From positions 33,148,962-33,212,961 of the forward strand of contig OY804589.1 of the NCBI GenBank assembly GCA_963680875.1: a stretch of DNA of 64,000 nt, in the 5' to 3' direction. Positions 38,901-53,340 of this stretch are shown in pieces; the stretch's first letter is position 1; each line of letters starts with the position of its first letter. Below the pieces are notes generated by a model. It was not told where the DNA came from. It searched no databases and saw nothing but the letters and a program-made list of their open reading frames with translations. Source of the stretch: Bathymodiolus brooksi. Taxonomy: Eukaryota; Mollusca; Bivalvia; Mytilida; Modiolidae. The translations under genes and the position numbers were made by a program.

Positions 38901-41369
38901 GAGTCAAAATCCTGCTTCTTAATAGACAGCCGTCGTCGTGTTTCTCCTATATACAGTCAAAATCCTGCTTCTTAATAGACACCCGTCGTCGTGTTTCTCA
39001 TATATACAGTCAAAATCCTGCTTCTTAATAGACAGCCGTCGTCGTGTTTCTCATATATACAGTCAAAATCCTGCTTCTTAATAGACACCCTTCGTCCTGT
39101 TTCTCCTATATACAGTCAAAATCCTGCTTCTTAATAGACACCCGTCGTCGTGTTTCTCATATATACAGTCAAAATCCTGCTTCTTAATAGACAGCCGTCG
39201 TCATGTTTCTCATATATACAGTCAAAATTCTGCTTCTTAATAGACACCCGTCGTCGTGTTTCTCCTATATACAGTCAAAATCCTGCTTCTTAATAGACAC
39301 CCGTCGTCGTGTTTCTCCTATATACAGTCAAAAACCTGCTTCTTTATAGACACCCGCCGTCGTGTTTCTCATATATACAGTCAAAATCCTGCTTCTTAAT
39401 AGACACCCGTCGTCGTGTTTCTCCTATATACAGTCAAAAACCTGCTTCTTAATAGACACCCGCCGTCGTGTTTCTCATATATACAGTCAAAAACCTGCTT
39501 CTTAATAGACACCCACCGTTATGTTTCTCATATATACAGTCAAAAACCTGCTTCTTAATAGAAACCCGGCGTCGTGTTTCTCCTATATACAGTCAAAATC
39601 CTGCTTCTTAATAGACACAGGTCGTCGTGTTTCTCATATATACAGTCAAAATCCTGCTTCTTAATAGACATCCGTCGTCGTGTTTCTCATATATACAGTC
39701 AAAATCCTGCTTCTTAATAGACACCCGTCGTCGTGTTTCTCATATATACAGTCAACATCCTGCTTCTTAATAGACACCCGTCGTCGTGTTTCTCATATAT
39801 ACAGTCAAAAACCTGCTTCTTAATAGACACCTGTCGTCGTGTTTCTCCTATATACAGTCAAAATCCTCCTTCTTAATAGACAGCCGTCGTCGTGTTTCTC
39901 ATATATACAGTAAAAATCCTGCTTCTTAATATACAGCCGCCGTCTTGTTTCTCATATATACAGTCAACATCCTACTTCTTAATAGACACCCGTCGTCGTG
40001 TTTTTCATATATATACAGTCAAAAACCTGCTTCTTAGTAGACACCCGTCGTCGTGTTTCTCATATATATATACAGTCAAAATCCTGCTTCTTAATAGACA
40101 CCCGTCGTCCTGTTTCTCATATATACAGTCAAAAACCTGCTTCTTAGTAGACACCCGTCGTCGTGTTTCTCATATATACAGTCAGAAACCTGCTTCTTAA
40201 TAGACACCCGTCGTCGTGTTTCTCATATATACAGTCAAAAACCTGCTTCTTAATAGGCACCCGTCGTCGTGTTTCTCATATATACAGTGAAAATCCTGCT
40301 TCTTAATAGACACCCGCCGTCGTGTTTCTCATATATACAGTCAAAATCCTGCTTCTTAATAGACAGCCGTCGTCGTGTTTCTCCTATATACACTCAAAAT
40401 CCTGCTTCTTAATAGACACCCGTCGTCGTGTTTCTCCTATATACAGTCAAAATCCTGCTTCTTAATAGACACCCGTCGTCGTGTTTCTCATATATACAGT
40501 CAAAATCCTGTTTCTTAATAGACACCCGTCGTCGTGTTTCTCATATATACAGTCAAAATCCTGCTTCTTAATAGACACCCGTCGTCGTGTTTCTCATATA
40601 TATAGTCAAAATCCTGCTTCTTAATAGACACCCGTCGTCGTGTTTCTCATATATACAGTCAAAATCCTGCTTCTTAATAGACACCCGTCGTCGTGTTTCT
40701 CATATATACAGTCAAAAATCTGCTTCTTAATAGACACCCGCCGTCGTGTTTCTCCTATATACAGTCAAATTCCTGCTTCTTAATAGACACTCGTCGTCGT
40801 GTTTCTCATATATACAGTCAAAATCCTGCTTCTTAATAGACAGCCGTCGTCGTGTTTCTCATATATACAGTCAAAATCCTGCTTCTTAATAGACACCCGT
40901 CGTCGTGTTTCTCCTATATACAGTCAAAAACCTGCTTCTTAATAGACACCCGTCGTCGTGTTTCTCATATATACAGTCAAAAACCTGCTTCTTAATAGAC
41001 ACCCGTCGTCGTGTTTCTCATATATACAGTCAAAAACCTCCTTCTTAATTATCACCCGTCGTCGTGTTTCTCCTATATACAGTCAAAATCCTGCTTCTTA
41101 ATAGACAGCCGTCGTCGTGTTTCTCATATATACAGTCAAAAACCTGCTTCTTTATAGACACCCGCCGTCGTGTTTCTCATATATACAGTCAAAATCCTGC
41201 TTCTTAATAGACACCCGTCGTCTTGTTTCTCCTATATACAGTCAAAAACCTGCTTCTTAATAGACACCCGCCGTCGTGTTTCTCATATATACAGTCAAAA
41301 ACCTGCTTCTTAATAGACACCCACCGTTATGTTTCTCATATATACAGTCAAAAACCTGCTTCTTAATAG
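35905..41369. repeat. About 5.5-kb segmental tandem duplication, first copy
   Basis: It pairs with 41370-46888. The offset is 5,465 bp at the left (CAAATATAG at 36084 and 41549) and 5,518 bp from the ACCCTCCGTTATG region on (36971 and 42489). The step is one monomer absent from this copy near 36,565. Private variants shared only by the two copies include TAACAGAC (37911) and CGCCATCG (38771). Substitutions I noticed between them are CAGTCACAAACC near 36,997 and CTCATATA against CTCCTATA near 40,487. It contains the cassette at 39892. Confidence 0.92.
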
Positions 41370-44300
41370 ACACCCGTCGTCGTGTTTCTCCTATATACAG
41401 TCAAAATCCTGCTTCTTAATAGACACCCGTCGTCGTGTTTCTCCTATATACAGTCAAAAACCTGCTTCTTTATAGACACCCGCCGTCGTGTTTCTCATAT
41501 ATACAGTCAAAATCCTGCTTCTTAATAGACACCCGTCGTCGTGTTTCTCAAATATAGAGTCAAAAACCTGCTTCTTAATAGACACCCGTCGTCGTTTTTC
41601 TCATATATACAGTCAAAAACCTGCTTCTTAATAGACACCCGCCGTCGTGTTTCTCATATATACAGTCAAAAACCTCCTTCTTAATAAACACCCGCCGTCG
41701 TGTTTCTCATATATACAGTCAAAAACCTGCTTCATAATAGATACCCGTCGTCGTGTTTCTCCTATATACAGTCAAAATCCTGCTTCTTAATAGACACCCG
41801 TCGTCGTGTTTCTCATATATACAGTCAAAATCCTGCTTCTTAATAGACACCCGTCGTCGTGTTTCTCATATATACAGTCAAAATCCTGCTTCTTAATAGA
41901 CAGCCGTCGTCGTGTTTCTCATATATACAGTCAAAATCCTGCTTCTTAATAGACACCCGTCGTCGTGTTTCTCCTATATACAGTCAAAAACCTGCTTCTT
42001 TATAGACACCCGCCGTCGTGTTTCTCATATATACAGTCAAAATCCTGCTTCTTAATAGACACCCGTCGTCGTGTTTCTCATATATACATTCAAAAACCTG
42101 CTTCTTAATAGACACCCGTCGTCGTGTTTCTCATATATACAGTCAAAATCCTGCTTCTTAATAGACACCCGTCGTCGTGTTTCTCATATATACAGTCAAA
42201 AATCTGCTTCTTAATAGACACCCGCCGTCGTGTTTCTCCTATATACAGTCAAATTCCTGCTTCTTAATAGACACTGGTCGTCGTGTTTCTCATATATACA
42301 GTCAAAATCCTGCTTCTTAATAGACAGCCGTCGTCGTGTTTCTCATATATACAGTCAAAATCCTGCTTCTTAATAGACACCCGTCGTCGTGTTTCTCCTA
42401 TATACAGTCAAAAACCTGCTTCTTAATAGACACCCGCCGTCGTGTTTCTCATATATACAGTCAAAAACCTGCTTCTTAATAGACACCCTCCGTTATGTTT
42501 CTCATATATACAGTCAAAAACCTGCTTCTTAATAGACACCCGGCGTCGTGTTTCTCCTATATACAGTCAAAATCCTGCTTCTTAATAGACACCCGTCGTC
42601 GTGTTTCTCATATATACAGTCAAAATCCTGATTCTTAATAGACACCCGTCGTCGTGTTTCTCATATATACAGTCAAAATCCTGCTTCTTAATAGACACCC
42701 GCCGTCGTGTTTCTCATATATACAGTCAAATTCCTGCTTCTTAATAGACACTCGTCGTCGTGTTTCTCATATATACAGTCAAAATCCTGCTTCTTAATAG
42801 ACACCCGTCGTCGTGTTTCTCCTATATACAATCAAAATCCTACTTCTTAATAGACACCCGTCGTCGTGTTTCTCATATATACAGTCAAAATCCTGCTTCT
42901 TAATAGACACCCGTCGTCGTGTTTCTCATATATACAATCAAAATCCTTCTTCTTAATAGACACCCGTGGTCGTGTTTCTCCTATATACAGTCAAAAACCT
43001 GCTTCTTAATAGACACCCGCCGTCGTGTTTCTCATATATACAGTCAAATTCCTGCTTCTTAATAGACACTCGTCGTCGTGTTTCTCATATATACAGTCAA
43101 AATCCTGCTTCTTAATAGACAGCCGTCGTCGTGTTTCTCATATATACAGTCAAAATCCTGCTTCTTAATAGACACCCGTCGTCGTGTTTCTCATATATAC
43201 AGTCAAAATCCTGCTTCTTAATAGACACCCGTCGTCGTGTTTCTCATATATACAGTCAAAATCCTGCTTCTTAATAGACACCCGTCGTCGTGTTTCTCCT
43301 ATATACAGTCAAAAACTTGCTTCTTAATAGACACCCGTCGTCGTGTTTCTCTTATATACAGTCAAAATCCTGCTTCTTAATAGACACCCGTCGTCGTGTT
43401 TCTCATATATACAGTCAAAATCCTGCTTCTTAACAGACAGCCGTCGTCGTGTTTCTCATATATACAGTCAAAATCCTGCTTCTTAATAGACAGCCGTCGT
43501 CGTGTTTCTCCTATATACAGTCAAAAACCTGCTTCTTAATAGATACCCGTCGTCGTGTTTCTCATATATACAGTCAAAAACCTGCTTCTTAATAGACACC
43601 CGCCGTCGTGTTTCTCATATATACAGTCAAAAACCTCCTTCTTAATTAACACCCGCCGTCGTGTTTCTCATATATACAGTCAAAAACCTGCTTCATAATA
43701 AGTACCCGTCGTTGTGTTTCTCCTATATACAGTCAAAATCTTGCTTCTTAATAGACAGCCGTCGTCGTGTTTCTCATATATACAGTCAAAATCCTGCTTC
43801 TTAATAGACACCCGTCGTCGTGTTTCTCATATATACAGTCAAAATCCTGCTTCTTAATAGACACCCGTCGTCGTGTTTCTCATATATACAGTCAAAATCC
43901 TGCTTCTTAATAGACACCCGTCGTCGTGTTTCTCATATATACAGTCAAAATCCTGCTTCTTAATAGACACCCGTCGTCGTGTTTCTCCTATATACAGTCA
44001 AAAACTTGCTTCTTAATAGACACCCGTCGTCGTGTTTCTCCTATATACAGTCAAAATCCTGCTTCTTAATAGACACTCGTCGTCGTGTTTCTCATGTATA
44101 CAGTCAAAATCCTGCTTCTTAATAGACAGCCGTCGTCGTGTTTCTCATATATACAGTCAAAATCCTGCTTCTTAATAGACACCCGTCGTCGTGTTTCTCC
44201 TATATACAGTCAAAAACCTGCTTCTTAATACACAGCCGTCGTCGTGTTTCTCATATATACAGTCAAAAACCTGCTTCTTAATAGACACCCGCCATCGTGT

Positions 44301-46888
44301 TTCTCATATATACAGTCAAAAACCTCCTTCTTAATTAACACCCGCCGTCGTGTTTCTCATATATACAGTCAAAAACCTGCTTCATAATATGTACCCGTCG
44401 TTGTGTTTCTCCTATATAGAGTCAAAATCCTGCTTCTTAATAGACAGCCGTCGTCGTGTTTCTCCTATATACAGTCAAAATCCTGCTTCTTAATAGACAC
44501 CCGTCGTCGTGTTTCTCATATATACAGTCAAAATCCTGCTTCTTAATAGACAGCCGTCGTCGTGTTTCTCATATATACAGTCAAAATCCTGCTTCTTAAT
44601 AGACACCCTTCGTCCTGTTTCTCCTATATACAGTCAAAATCCTGCTTCTTAATAGACACCCGTCGTCGTGTTTCTCATATATACAGTCAAAATCCTGCTT
44701 CTTAATAGACAGCCGTCGTCATGTTTCTCATATATACAGTCAAAATTCTGCTTCTTAATAGACACCCGTCGTCGTGTTTCTCCTATATACAGTCAAAATC
44801 CTGCTTCTTAATAGACACCCGTCGTCGTGTTTCTCCTATATACAGTCAAAAACCTGCTTCTTTATAGACACCCGCCGTCGTGTTTCTCATATATACAGTC
44901 AAAATCCTGCTTCTTAATAGACACCCGTCGTCGTGTTTCTCCTATATACAGTCAAAAACCTGCTTCTTAATAGACACCCGCCGTCGTGTTTCTCATATAT
45001 ACAGTCAAAAACCTGCTTCTTAATAGACACCCACCGTTATGTTTCTCATATATACAGTCAAAAACCTGCTTCTTAATAGAAACCCGGCGTCGTGTTTCTC
45101 CTATATACAGTCAAAATCCTGCTTCTTAATAGACACAGGTCGTCGTGTTTCTCATATATACAGTCAAAATCCTGCTTCTTAATAGACATCCGTCGTCGTG
45201 TTTCTCATATATACAGTCAAAATCCTGCTTCTTAATAGACACCCGTCGTCGTGTTTCTCATATATACAGTCAACATCCTGCTTCTTAATAGACACCCGTC
45301 GTCGTGTTTCTCATATATACAGTCAAAAACCTGCTTCTTAATAGACACCTGTCGTCGTGTTTCTCCTATATACAGTCAAAATCCTCCTTCTTAATAGACA
45401 GCCGTCGTCGTGTTTCTCATATATACAGTAAAAATCCTGCTTCTTAATATACAGCCGCCGTCTTGTTTCTCATATATACAGTCAACATCCTACTTCTTAA
45501 TAGACACCCGTCGTCGTGTTTTTCATATATATACAGTCAAAAACCTGCTTCTTAGTAGACACCCGTCGTCGTGTTTCTCATATATATATACAGTCAAAAT
45601 CCTGCTTCTTAATAGACACCCGTCGTCCTGTTTCTCATATATACAGTCAAAAACCTGCTTCTTAGTAGACACCCGTCGTCGTGTTTCTCATATATACAGT
45701 CAGAAACCTGCTTCTTAATAGACACCCGTCGTCGTGTTTCTCATATATACAGTCAAAAACCTGCTTCTTAATAGGCACCCGTCGTCGTGTTTCTCATATA
45801 TACAGTGAAAATCCTGCTTCTTAATAGACACCCGCCGTCGTGTTTCTCATATATACAGTCAAAATCCTGCTTCTTAATAGACAGCCGTCGTCGTGTTTCT
45901 CCTATATACACTCAAAATCCTGCTTCTTAATAGACACCCGTCGTCGTGTTTCTCCTATATACAGTCAAAATCCTGCTTCTTAATAGACACCCGTCGTCGT
46001 GTTTCTCCTATATACAGTCAAAATCCTGTTTCTTAATAGACACCCGTCGTCGTGTTTCTCATATATACAGTCAAAATCCTGCTTCTTAATAGACACCCGT
46101 CGTCGTGTTTCTCATATATATAGTCAAAATCCTGCTTCTTAATAGACACCCGTCGTCGTGTTTCTCATATATACAGTCAAAATCCTGCTTCTTAATAGAC
46201 ACCCGTCGTCGTGTTTCTCATATATACAGTCAAAAATCTGCTTCTTAATAGACACCCGCCGTCGTGTTTCTCCTATATACAGTCAAATTCCTGCTTCTTA
46301 ATAGACACTCGTCGTCGTGTTTCTCATATATACAGTCAAAATCCTGCTTCTTAATAGACAGCCGTCGTCGTGTTTCTCATATATACAGTCAAAATCCTGC
46401 TTCTTAATAGACACCCGTCGTCGTGTTTCTCCTATATACAGTCAAAAACCTGCTTCTTAATAGACACCCGTCGTCGTGTTTCTCATATATACAGTCAAAA
46501 ACCTGCTTCTTAATAGACACCCGTCGTCGTGTTTCTCATATATACAGTCAAAAACCTCCTTCTTAATTATCACCCGTCGTCGTGTTTCTCCTATATACAG
46601 TCAAAATCCTGCTTCTTAATAGACAGCCGTCGTCGTGTTTCTCATATATACAGTCAAAAACCTGCTTCTTTATAGACACCCGCCGTCGTGTTTCTCATAT
46701 ATACAGTCAAAATCCTGCTTCTTAATAGACACCCGTCGTCTTGTTTCTCCTATATACAGTCAAAAACCTGCTTCTTAATAGACACCCGCCGTCGTGTTTC
46801 TCATATATACAGTCAAAAACCTGCTTCTTAATAGACACCCACCGTTATGTTTCTCATATATACAGTCAAAAACCTGCTTCTTAATAGA
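41370..46888. repeat. About 5.5-kb segmental tandem duplication, second copy
   Basis: It begins where the first copy ends. The monomer at the junction follows the end of copy one on its left and the start of copy one on its right, as expected of a direct tandem duplication by unequal exchange. CAGTGAAAATCC (45803, paired with 40285) and TATATATAGTC are shared. The right edge is taken where CCCGGCG (46.89 kb) replaces CCCGTCG (41.37 kb). It contains the cassette at 45410. Confidence 0.92.
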
Positions 46889-49800
46889 CACCCGGCGTCG
46901 TGTTTCTCCTATATACTGTCAAAATCCTGCTTCTTAATAGACACCCGTCGTCGTGTTTCTCATATATACAGTCAAAATCCTGCTTCTTAATAGACACCCG
47001 TCGTCGTGTTTCTCATATATACAGTCAAAATCCTGCTTCTTAATAGACACCCGTCGTCGTGTTTCTCATATATACAGTCAAAATCCTGCTTCTTAGTAGA
47101 CACCCGTCGTCGTGTTTCTCATATATACAGTCAAAAACCTGCTTCTTAATAGACACCTGTCGTCGTGTTTCTCCTATATACAGTCAAAATCCTCCTTCTT
47201 AATAGACAGCCGTCGTCGTGTTTCTCATATATACAGTAAAAATCCTGCTTCTTAATATACAGCCGCCGTCTTGTTTCTCATATATACAGTCAACATCCTG
47301 CTTCTTAATAGACACCCGTCGTCGTGTTTTTCATATATATACAGTCAAAAACCTGCTTCTTAGTAGACACCCGTCGTCGTGTTTCTCATATATATATACA
47401 GTCAAAATCCTGCTTCTTAATAGACACCCGTCGTCCTGTTTCTCATATATACAGTCAAAAACCTGCTTCTTAGTAGACACCCGTCGTCGTGTTTCTCATA
47501 TATACAGTCAGAAACCTGCTTCTTAATAGACACCCGTCGTCGTGTTTCTCATATATACAGTCAAAAACCTGCTTCTTAATAGGCACCCGTCGTCGTGTTT
47601 CTCATATATACAGTCAAAATCCTGCTTCTTAATAGACACCCGCCGTCGTGTTTCTCATATATACAGTCAAAATCCTGCTTCTTAATAGACAGCCGTCGTC
47701 GTGTTTCTCATATATACACTCAAAATCCTGCTTCTTAATAGACACCCACAGTCGTCGTGTTTCTCCTATATACAGTCAAAATCCTGCTTCTTAATAGACA
47801 CCCGTCGTCGTGTTTCTCATATATACAGTCAAAATCCTGCTTCTTAATAGACACCCGTCGTCGTGTTTCTCATATATACAGTCAAAATCCTGCTTCTTAA
47901 TAGACACCCGTCGTCGTGTTTCTCCTATATACAGTCAAAATCCTGCTTCTTAATAGACACCCGTCGTCGTGTTTCTCCTATATACAGTCAAAATCCTGCT
48001 TCTTAATAGACACCCGTCGTCGTGTTTCTCATATATACAGTCAAAATCCTGCTTCTTATTAGACACCCGTCGTCGTGTTTCTCCTATATACAGTCAAAAA
48101 CCTGCTTCTTAATAGACACAGGCCGTCGTGTTTCTCATATATACAGTCAAAAACCTGCTTCTTAATAGACACCCACCGTCGTGTTTCTCATATATACAGT
48201 CAAAAACCTGCTTCTTAATAGACACCCGTCGTCGTGTTTCTCATATATACAGTCAAAATCCTGCTTCTTAATAGACACCCACCGTCGTGTTTCTCATATA
48301 TACAGTCAAAAACCTGCTTCTTAATAGACACTCGTCGTCGTGTTTCTCATATATACAGTCAAAATCCTGCTTCTTAATAGACAGCCGTCGTCGTGTTTCT
48401 CATATATAGAGTCAAAATCCTGATTCTTAATAGACACCCGTCGTCATGTTTCTCCTATATAGAGTCAAAAACCTGCTTCTTAATAGACACCCGTCGTCGT
48501 TTTTCTCATATATACAGTCAAAAACCTGCTTCTTAATAGACACCCGCCGTCGTGTTTCTCATATATACAGTCAAAAACCTCCTTCTTAATAAACACCCGC
48601 CGTCGTGTTTCTCATATATACAGTCAAAAACCTGCTTCATAATAGATACCCGTCGTCGTGTTTCTCCTATATACAGTCAAAATCCTGCTTCTTAATAGAC
48701 ACCCGTCGTCGTGTTTCTCATATATACAGTCAAAATCTTGCTTCTTAATAGACACCCGTCGTCGTGTTTCTCATATATACAGTCAAAATCCTGCTTCTTA
48801 ATAGACAGCCGTCGTCGTGTTTCTCATATATACAGTCAAAATCCTGCTTCTTAATAGACACCCGTCGTCGTGTTTCTCCTATATACAGTCAAAATCCTGC
48901 TTCTTTATAGACACCCGTCGTCGTGTTTCTCATATATACAGTCAAAATCCTGCTTCTTACTAGACAGCCGTCGTCGTGTTTCTCATATATACAGTCAAAA
49001 TTCTGCTTCTTAATAGACACCCGTCGTCGTGTTTCTCCTATATACAGTCAAAATCCTGCTTCTTAATAGACACCCGTCGTCGTGTTTCTCCTATATACAG
49101 TCAAAAACCTGCTTCTTTATAGACACCCGCCGTCGTGTTTCTCATATATACAGTCAAAATCCTGCTTCTTAATAGACACCCGTTGTCGTGTTTCTCATAT
49201 ATACATTCAAAAACCTGCTTCTTAATAGACACCCTCCGTCGTGTTTCTCATATATACAGTCAAAAACCTGCTTCTTAATAGACACCCACCGTTGTGTTTC
49301 TCATATATACAGTCAAAAACCTGCTTCTTAATAGACACCCGTCGTCGTGTTTCTCCTATATACAGTCAAAATCCTGCTTCTTAATAGGCACCCGTCGTCG
49401 TGTTTCTCATATATACAGCCAAAATCCTGCTTCTTAATAGACACCCGTCGTCGTGTTTCTCATATATACAGTCAAAATCCTGCTTCTTAATAGACACCCC
49501 GTCGTCGTGTTTCTCATATATACAGTCAAAATCCTGCTTCTTAGTAGACACCCGTCGTCGTGTTTCTCATATATACAGTCAAAAACCTGCTTCTTAATAG
49601 ACACCCGTCGTCGTGTTTCTCCTATATACAGTCAAAATCCTCCTTCTTAATAGACAGCCGTCGTCGTGTTTCTCCTATATACAATCAAAATCCTACTTCT
49701 TAATAGACACCCGTCGTCGTGTTTCTCATATATACAGTCAAAATCCTGCTTCTTAATAGACACCCGTCGTCGTGTTTCTCATATATACAATCAAAATCCT

Positions 49801-51255
49801 TCTTCTTAATAGACACCCGTGGTCGTGTTTCTCCTATATACAGTCAAAAACCTGCTTCTTAATAGACACCCGCCGTCGTGTTTCTCATATATACAGTCAA
49901 ATTCCTGCTTCTTAATAGACACTCGTCGTCGTGTTTCTCATATATACAGTCAAAATCCTGCTTCTTAATAGACAGCCGTCGTCGTGTTTCTCATATATAC
50001 AGTCAAAATCCTGCTTCTTAATAGACACCCGTCGTCGTGTTTCTCATATATACAGTCAAAATCCTGCTTCTTAATAGACACCCGTCGTCGTGTTTCTCAT
50101 ATATACAGTCAAAATCCTGCTTCTTAATAGACACCCGTCGTCGTGTTTCTCCTATATACAGTCAAAAACTTGCTTCTTAATAGACACCCGTCGTCGTGTT
50201 TCTCCTATATACAGTCAAAATCCTGCTTCTTAATAGACACCCGTCGTCGTGTTTCTCATATATACAGTCAAAATCCTGCTTCTTAATAGACAGCCGTCGT
50301 CGTGTTTCTCATATATACAGTCAAAATCCTGCTTCTTAATAGACAGCCGTCGTCGTGTTTCTCCTATATACAGTCAAAAACCTGCTTCTTAATAGATACC
50401 CGTCGTCGTGTTTCTCATATATAGAGTCAAAAACCTGCTTCTTAATAGACACCCGCCGTCGTGTTTCTCATATATACAGTCAAAAACCTCCTTCTTAATT
50501 AACACCCGCCGTCGTGTTTCTCATATATACAGTCAAAAACCTGCTTCATAATAAGTACCCGTCGTTGTGTTTCTCCTATATACAGTCAAAATCTTGCTTC
50601 TTAATAGACAGCCGTCGTCGTGTTTCTCATATATACAGTCAAAATCCTGCTTCTTAATAGACACCCGTCGTCGTGTTTCTCATATATACAGTCAAAATCC
50701 TGCTTCTTAATAGACACCCGTCGTCGTGTTTCTCATATATACAGTCAAAATCCAGCTTCTTAATAGACACCCGTCGTCGTGTTTCTCATATATACAGTCA
50801 AACATCTGCTTCTTAATAGACACCCGCCGTCGTGTTTCTCCTATATACAGTCAAATTCCTGCTTCTTAATAGACACTCGTCGTCGTGTTTCTCATATATA
50901 CAGTCAAAATCCTGCTTCTTAATAGACAGCCGTCGTCGTGTTTCTCATATATACAGTCAAAATCCTGCTTCTTAATAGACACCCGTCGTCGTGTTTCTCC
51001 TATATACAGTCAAAAACCTGCTTCTTAATAGACACCCGTCGTCGTGTTTCTCATATATACAGTCAAAAACCTGCTTCTTAATAGACACCCGTCGTCGTGT
51101 TTCTCATATATACAGTCAAAAACCTCCTTCTTAATTATCACCCGTCGTCGTGTTTCTCCTATATACAGTCAAAATCCTGCTTCTTAATAGACAGCCGTCG
51201 TCGTGTTTCTCATATATACAGTCAAAAACCTGCTTCTTTATAGACAGCCGTCGTC
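46889..51255. repeat. Satellite block equivalent to about 5.0-9.3 kb and partly to 16.4-19.2 kb
   Basis: It carries the long cassette (47218), a 56-bp monomer (near 47748), the 54-bp monomer (near 49499), AACTTGC, AATTAACACCC, TAAGTACCC, AAACATCTG (50799) and AATTATCACCC (51133), in the same order as the 5-9 kb block. The cassette-to-CAGCC interval is 2,182 bp in both (5341 to 7523; 47218 to 49400). Confidence 0.85.
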
Positions 51256-53340
51256 GTGTTTCTCATATATACAGTAAAAATCCTGCTTCTTAATATACAG
51301 CCGCCGTCTTGTTTCTCATATATACAGTCAACATCCTGCTTCTTAATAGACACCCGTCGTCGTGTTTTTCATATATATACAGTCAAAATCCTGCTTCTTA
51401 ATAGACACCCGTCGTCCTGTTTCTCATATATACAGTCAAAAACCTGCTTCTTAGTAGACACCCGTCGTCGTGTTTCTCATATATACAGTCAGAAACCTGC
51501 TTCTTAATAGACACCCGTCGTCGTGTTTCTCATATATACAGTCAAAAACCTGCTTCTTAATAGGCACCCGTCGTCGTGTTTCTCATATATACAGTCAAAA
51601 TCCTGCTTCTTAATAGACACCCGCCGTCGTGTTTCTCATATATACAGTCAAAATCCTGCTTCTTAATAGACAGCCGTCGTCGTGTTTCTCATATATACAC
51701 TCAAAATCCTGCTTCTTAATAGACACCCACAGTCGTCGTGTTTCTCCTATATACAGTCAAAATCCTGCTTCTTAATAGACACCCGTCGTCGTGTTTCTCA
51801 TATATACAGTCAAAATCATGCTTCTTAATAGACACCCGTCGTCGTGTTTCTCATATATACAGTCAAAATCCTGCTTCTTAATAGACACCCGTCGTCGTGT
51901 TTCTCCTATATACAGTCAAAATCCTGCTTCTTAATAGACACCCGTCGTCGTGTTTCTCCTATATACAGTCAAAATCCTGCTTCTTAATAGACACCCGTCG
52001 TCGTGTTTCTCATATATACAGTCAAAATCCTGCTTCTTATTAGACACCCGTCGTCGTGTTTCTCCTATATACAGTCAAAAACCTGCTTCTTAATAGACAC
52101 AGGCCGTCGTGTTTCTCATATATACAGTCAAAAACCTGCTTCTTAATAGACACCCACCGTCGTGTTTCTCATATATACAGTCAAAATCCTGCTTCTTAAT
52201 AGACACCCGTTGTCGTGTTTCTCATATATACATTCAAAAACCTGCTTCTTAATAGACACCCTCCGTCGTGTTTCTCATATATACAGTCAAAAACCTGCTT
52301 CTTAATAGACACCCACCGTTGTGTTTCTCATATATACAGTCAAAAACCTGCTTCTTAATAGACACCCGTCATCGTGTTTCTCCTATATACAGTCAAAATC
52401 CTGCTTCTTAATAGGCACCCGTCGTCGTGTTTCTCATATATACAGCCAAAATCCTGCTTCTTAATAGACACCCGTCGTCGTGTTTCTCATATATACAGTC
52501 AAAATCCTGCTTCTTAATAGACACCCCGTCGTCGTGTTTCTCATATATACAGTCAAAATCCTGCTTCTTAGTAGACACCCGTCGTCGTGTTTCTCATATA
52601 TACAGTCAAAAACCTGCTTCTTAATAGACACCCGTCGTCGTGTTTCTCCTATATACAGTCAAAATCCTCCTTCTTAATAGACAGCCGTCGTCGTGTTTCT
52701 CCTATATACAATCAAAATCCTACTTCTTAATAGACACCCGTCGTCGTGTTTCTCATATATACAGTCAAAATCCTGCTTCTTAATAGACACCCGTCGTCGT
52801 GTTATTCATATATACAATCAAAATCCTTCTTCTTAATAGACACCCGTGGTCGTGTTTCTCCTATATACAGTCAAAAACCTGCTTCTTAATAGACACCCGC
52901 CGTCGTGTTTCTCATATATACAGTCAAATTCCTGCTTCTTAATAGACACTCGTCGTCGTGTTTCTCATATATACAGTCAAAATCCTGCTTCTTAATAGAC
53001 AGCCGTCGTCGTGTTTCTCATATATACAGTCAAAATCCTGCTTCTTAATAGACACCCGTCGTCGTGTTTCTCATATATACAGTCAAAATCCTGCTTCTTA
53101 ATAGACACCCGTCGTCGTGTTTCTCATATATACAGTCAAAATCCTGCTTCTTAATAGACACCCGTCGTCGTGTTTCTCCTATATACAGTCAAAAACTTGC
53201 TTCTTAATAGACACCCGTCGTCGTGTTTCTCCTATATACAGTCAAAATCCTGCTTCTTAATAGACACCCGTCGTCGTGTTTCTCATATATACAGTCAAAA
53301 TCCTGCTTCTTAATAGACAGCCGTCGTCGTGTTTCTCATA
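51256..53340. repeat. Short-cassette block with an 18-monomer internal deletion
   Basis: From the short cassette (51256) to the CAGCC neighbourhood (52427) is 1,171 bp. The equivalent interval at 16339-18464 is 2,125 bp. The difference, 954 bp, is exactly 18 x 53. The junction is at about 52,180-52,207, where a CCCACCG monomer runs directly into the CGTTGTCG monomer that elsewhere lies 1 kb further on. A second jump occurs near 53,340, into the CATAATAAGTACCC monomer. Confidence 0.85.

Noticed and set aside
35905..46888. Assembly artefact as the default explanation of the 5.5-kb duplication
   Set aside because: Kept as a possible refutation, not preferred. The two copies differ by substitutions and by one whole monomer, which a simple assembly duplication would not produce.
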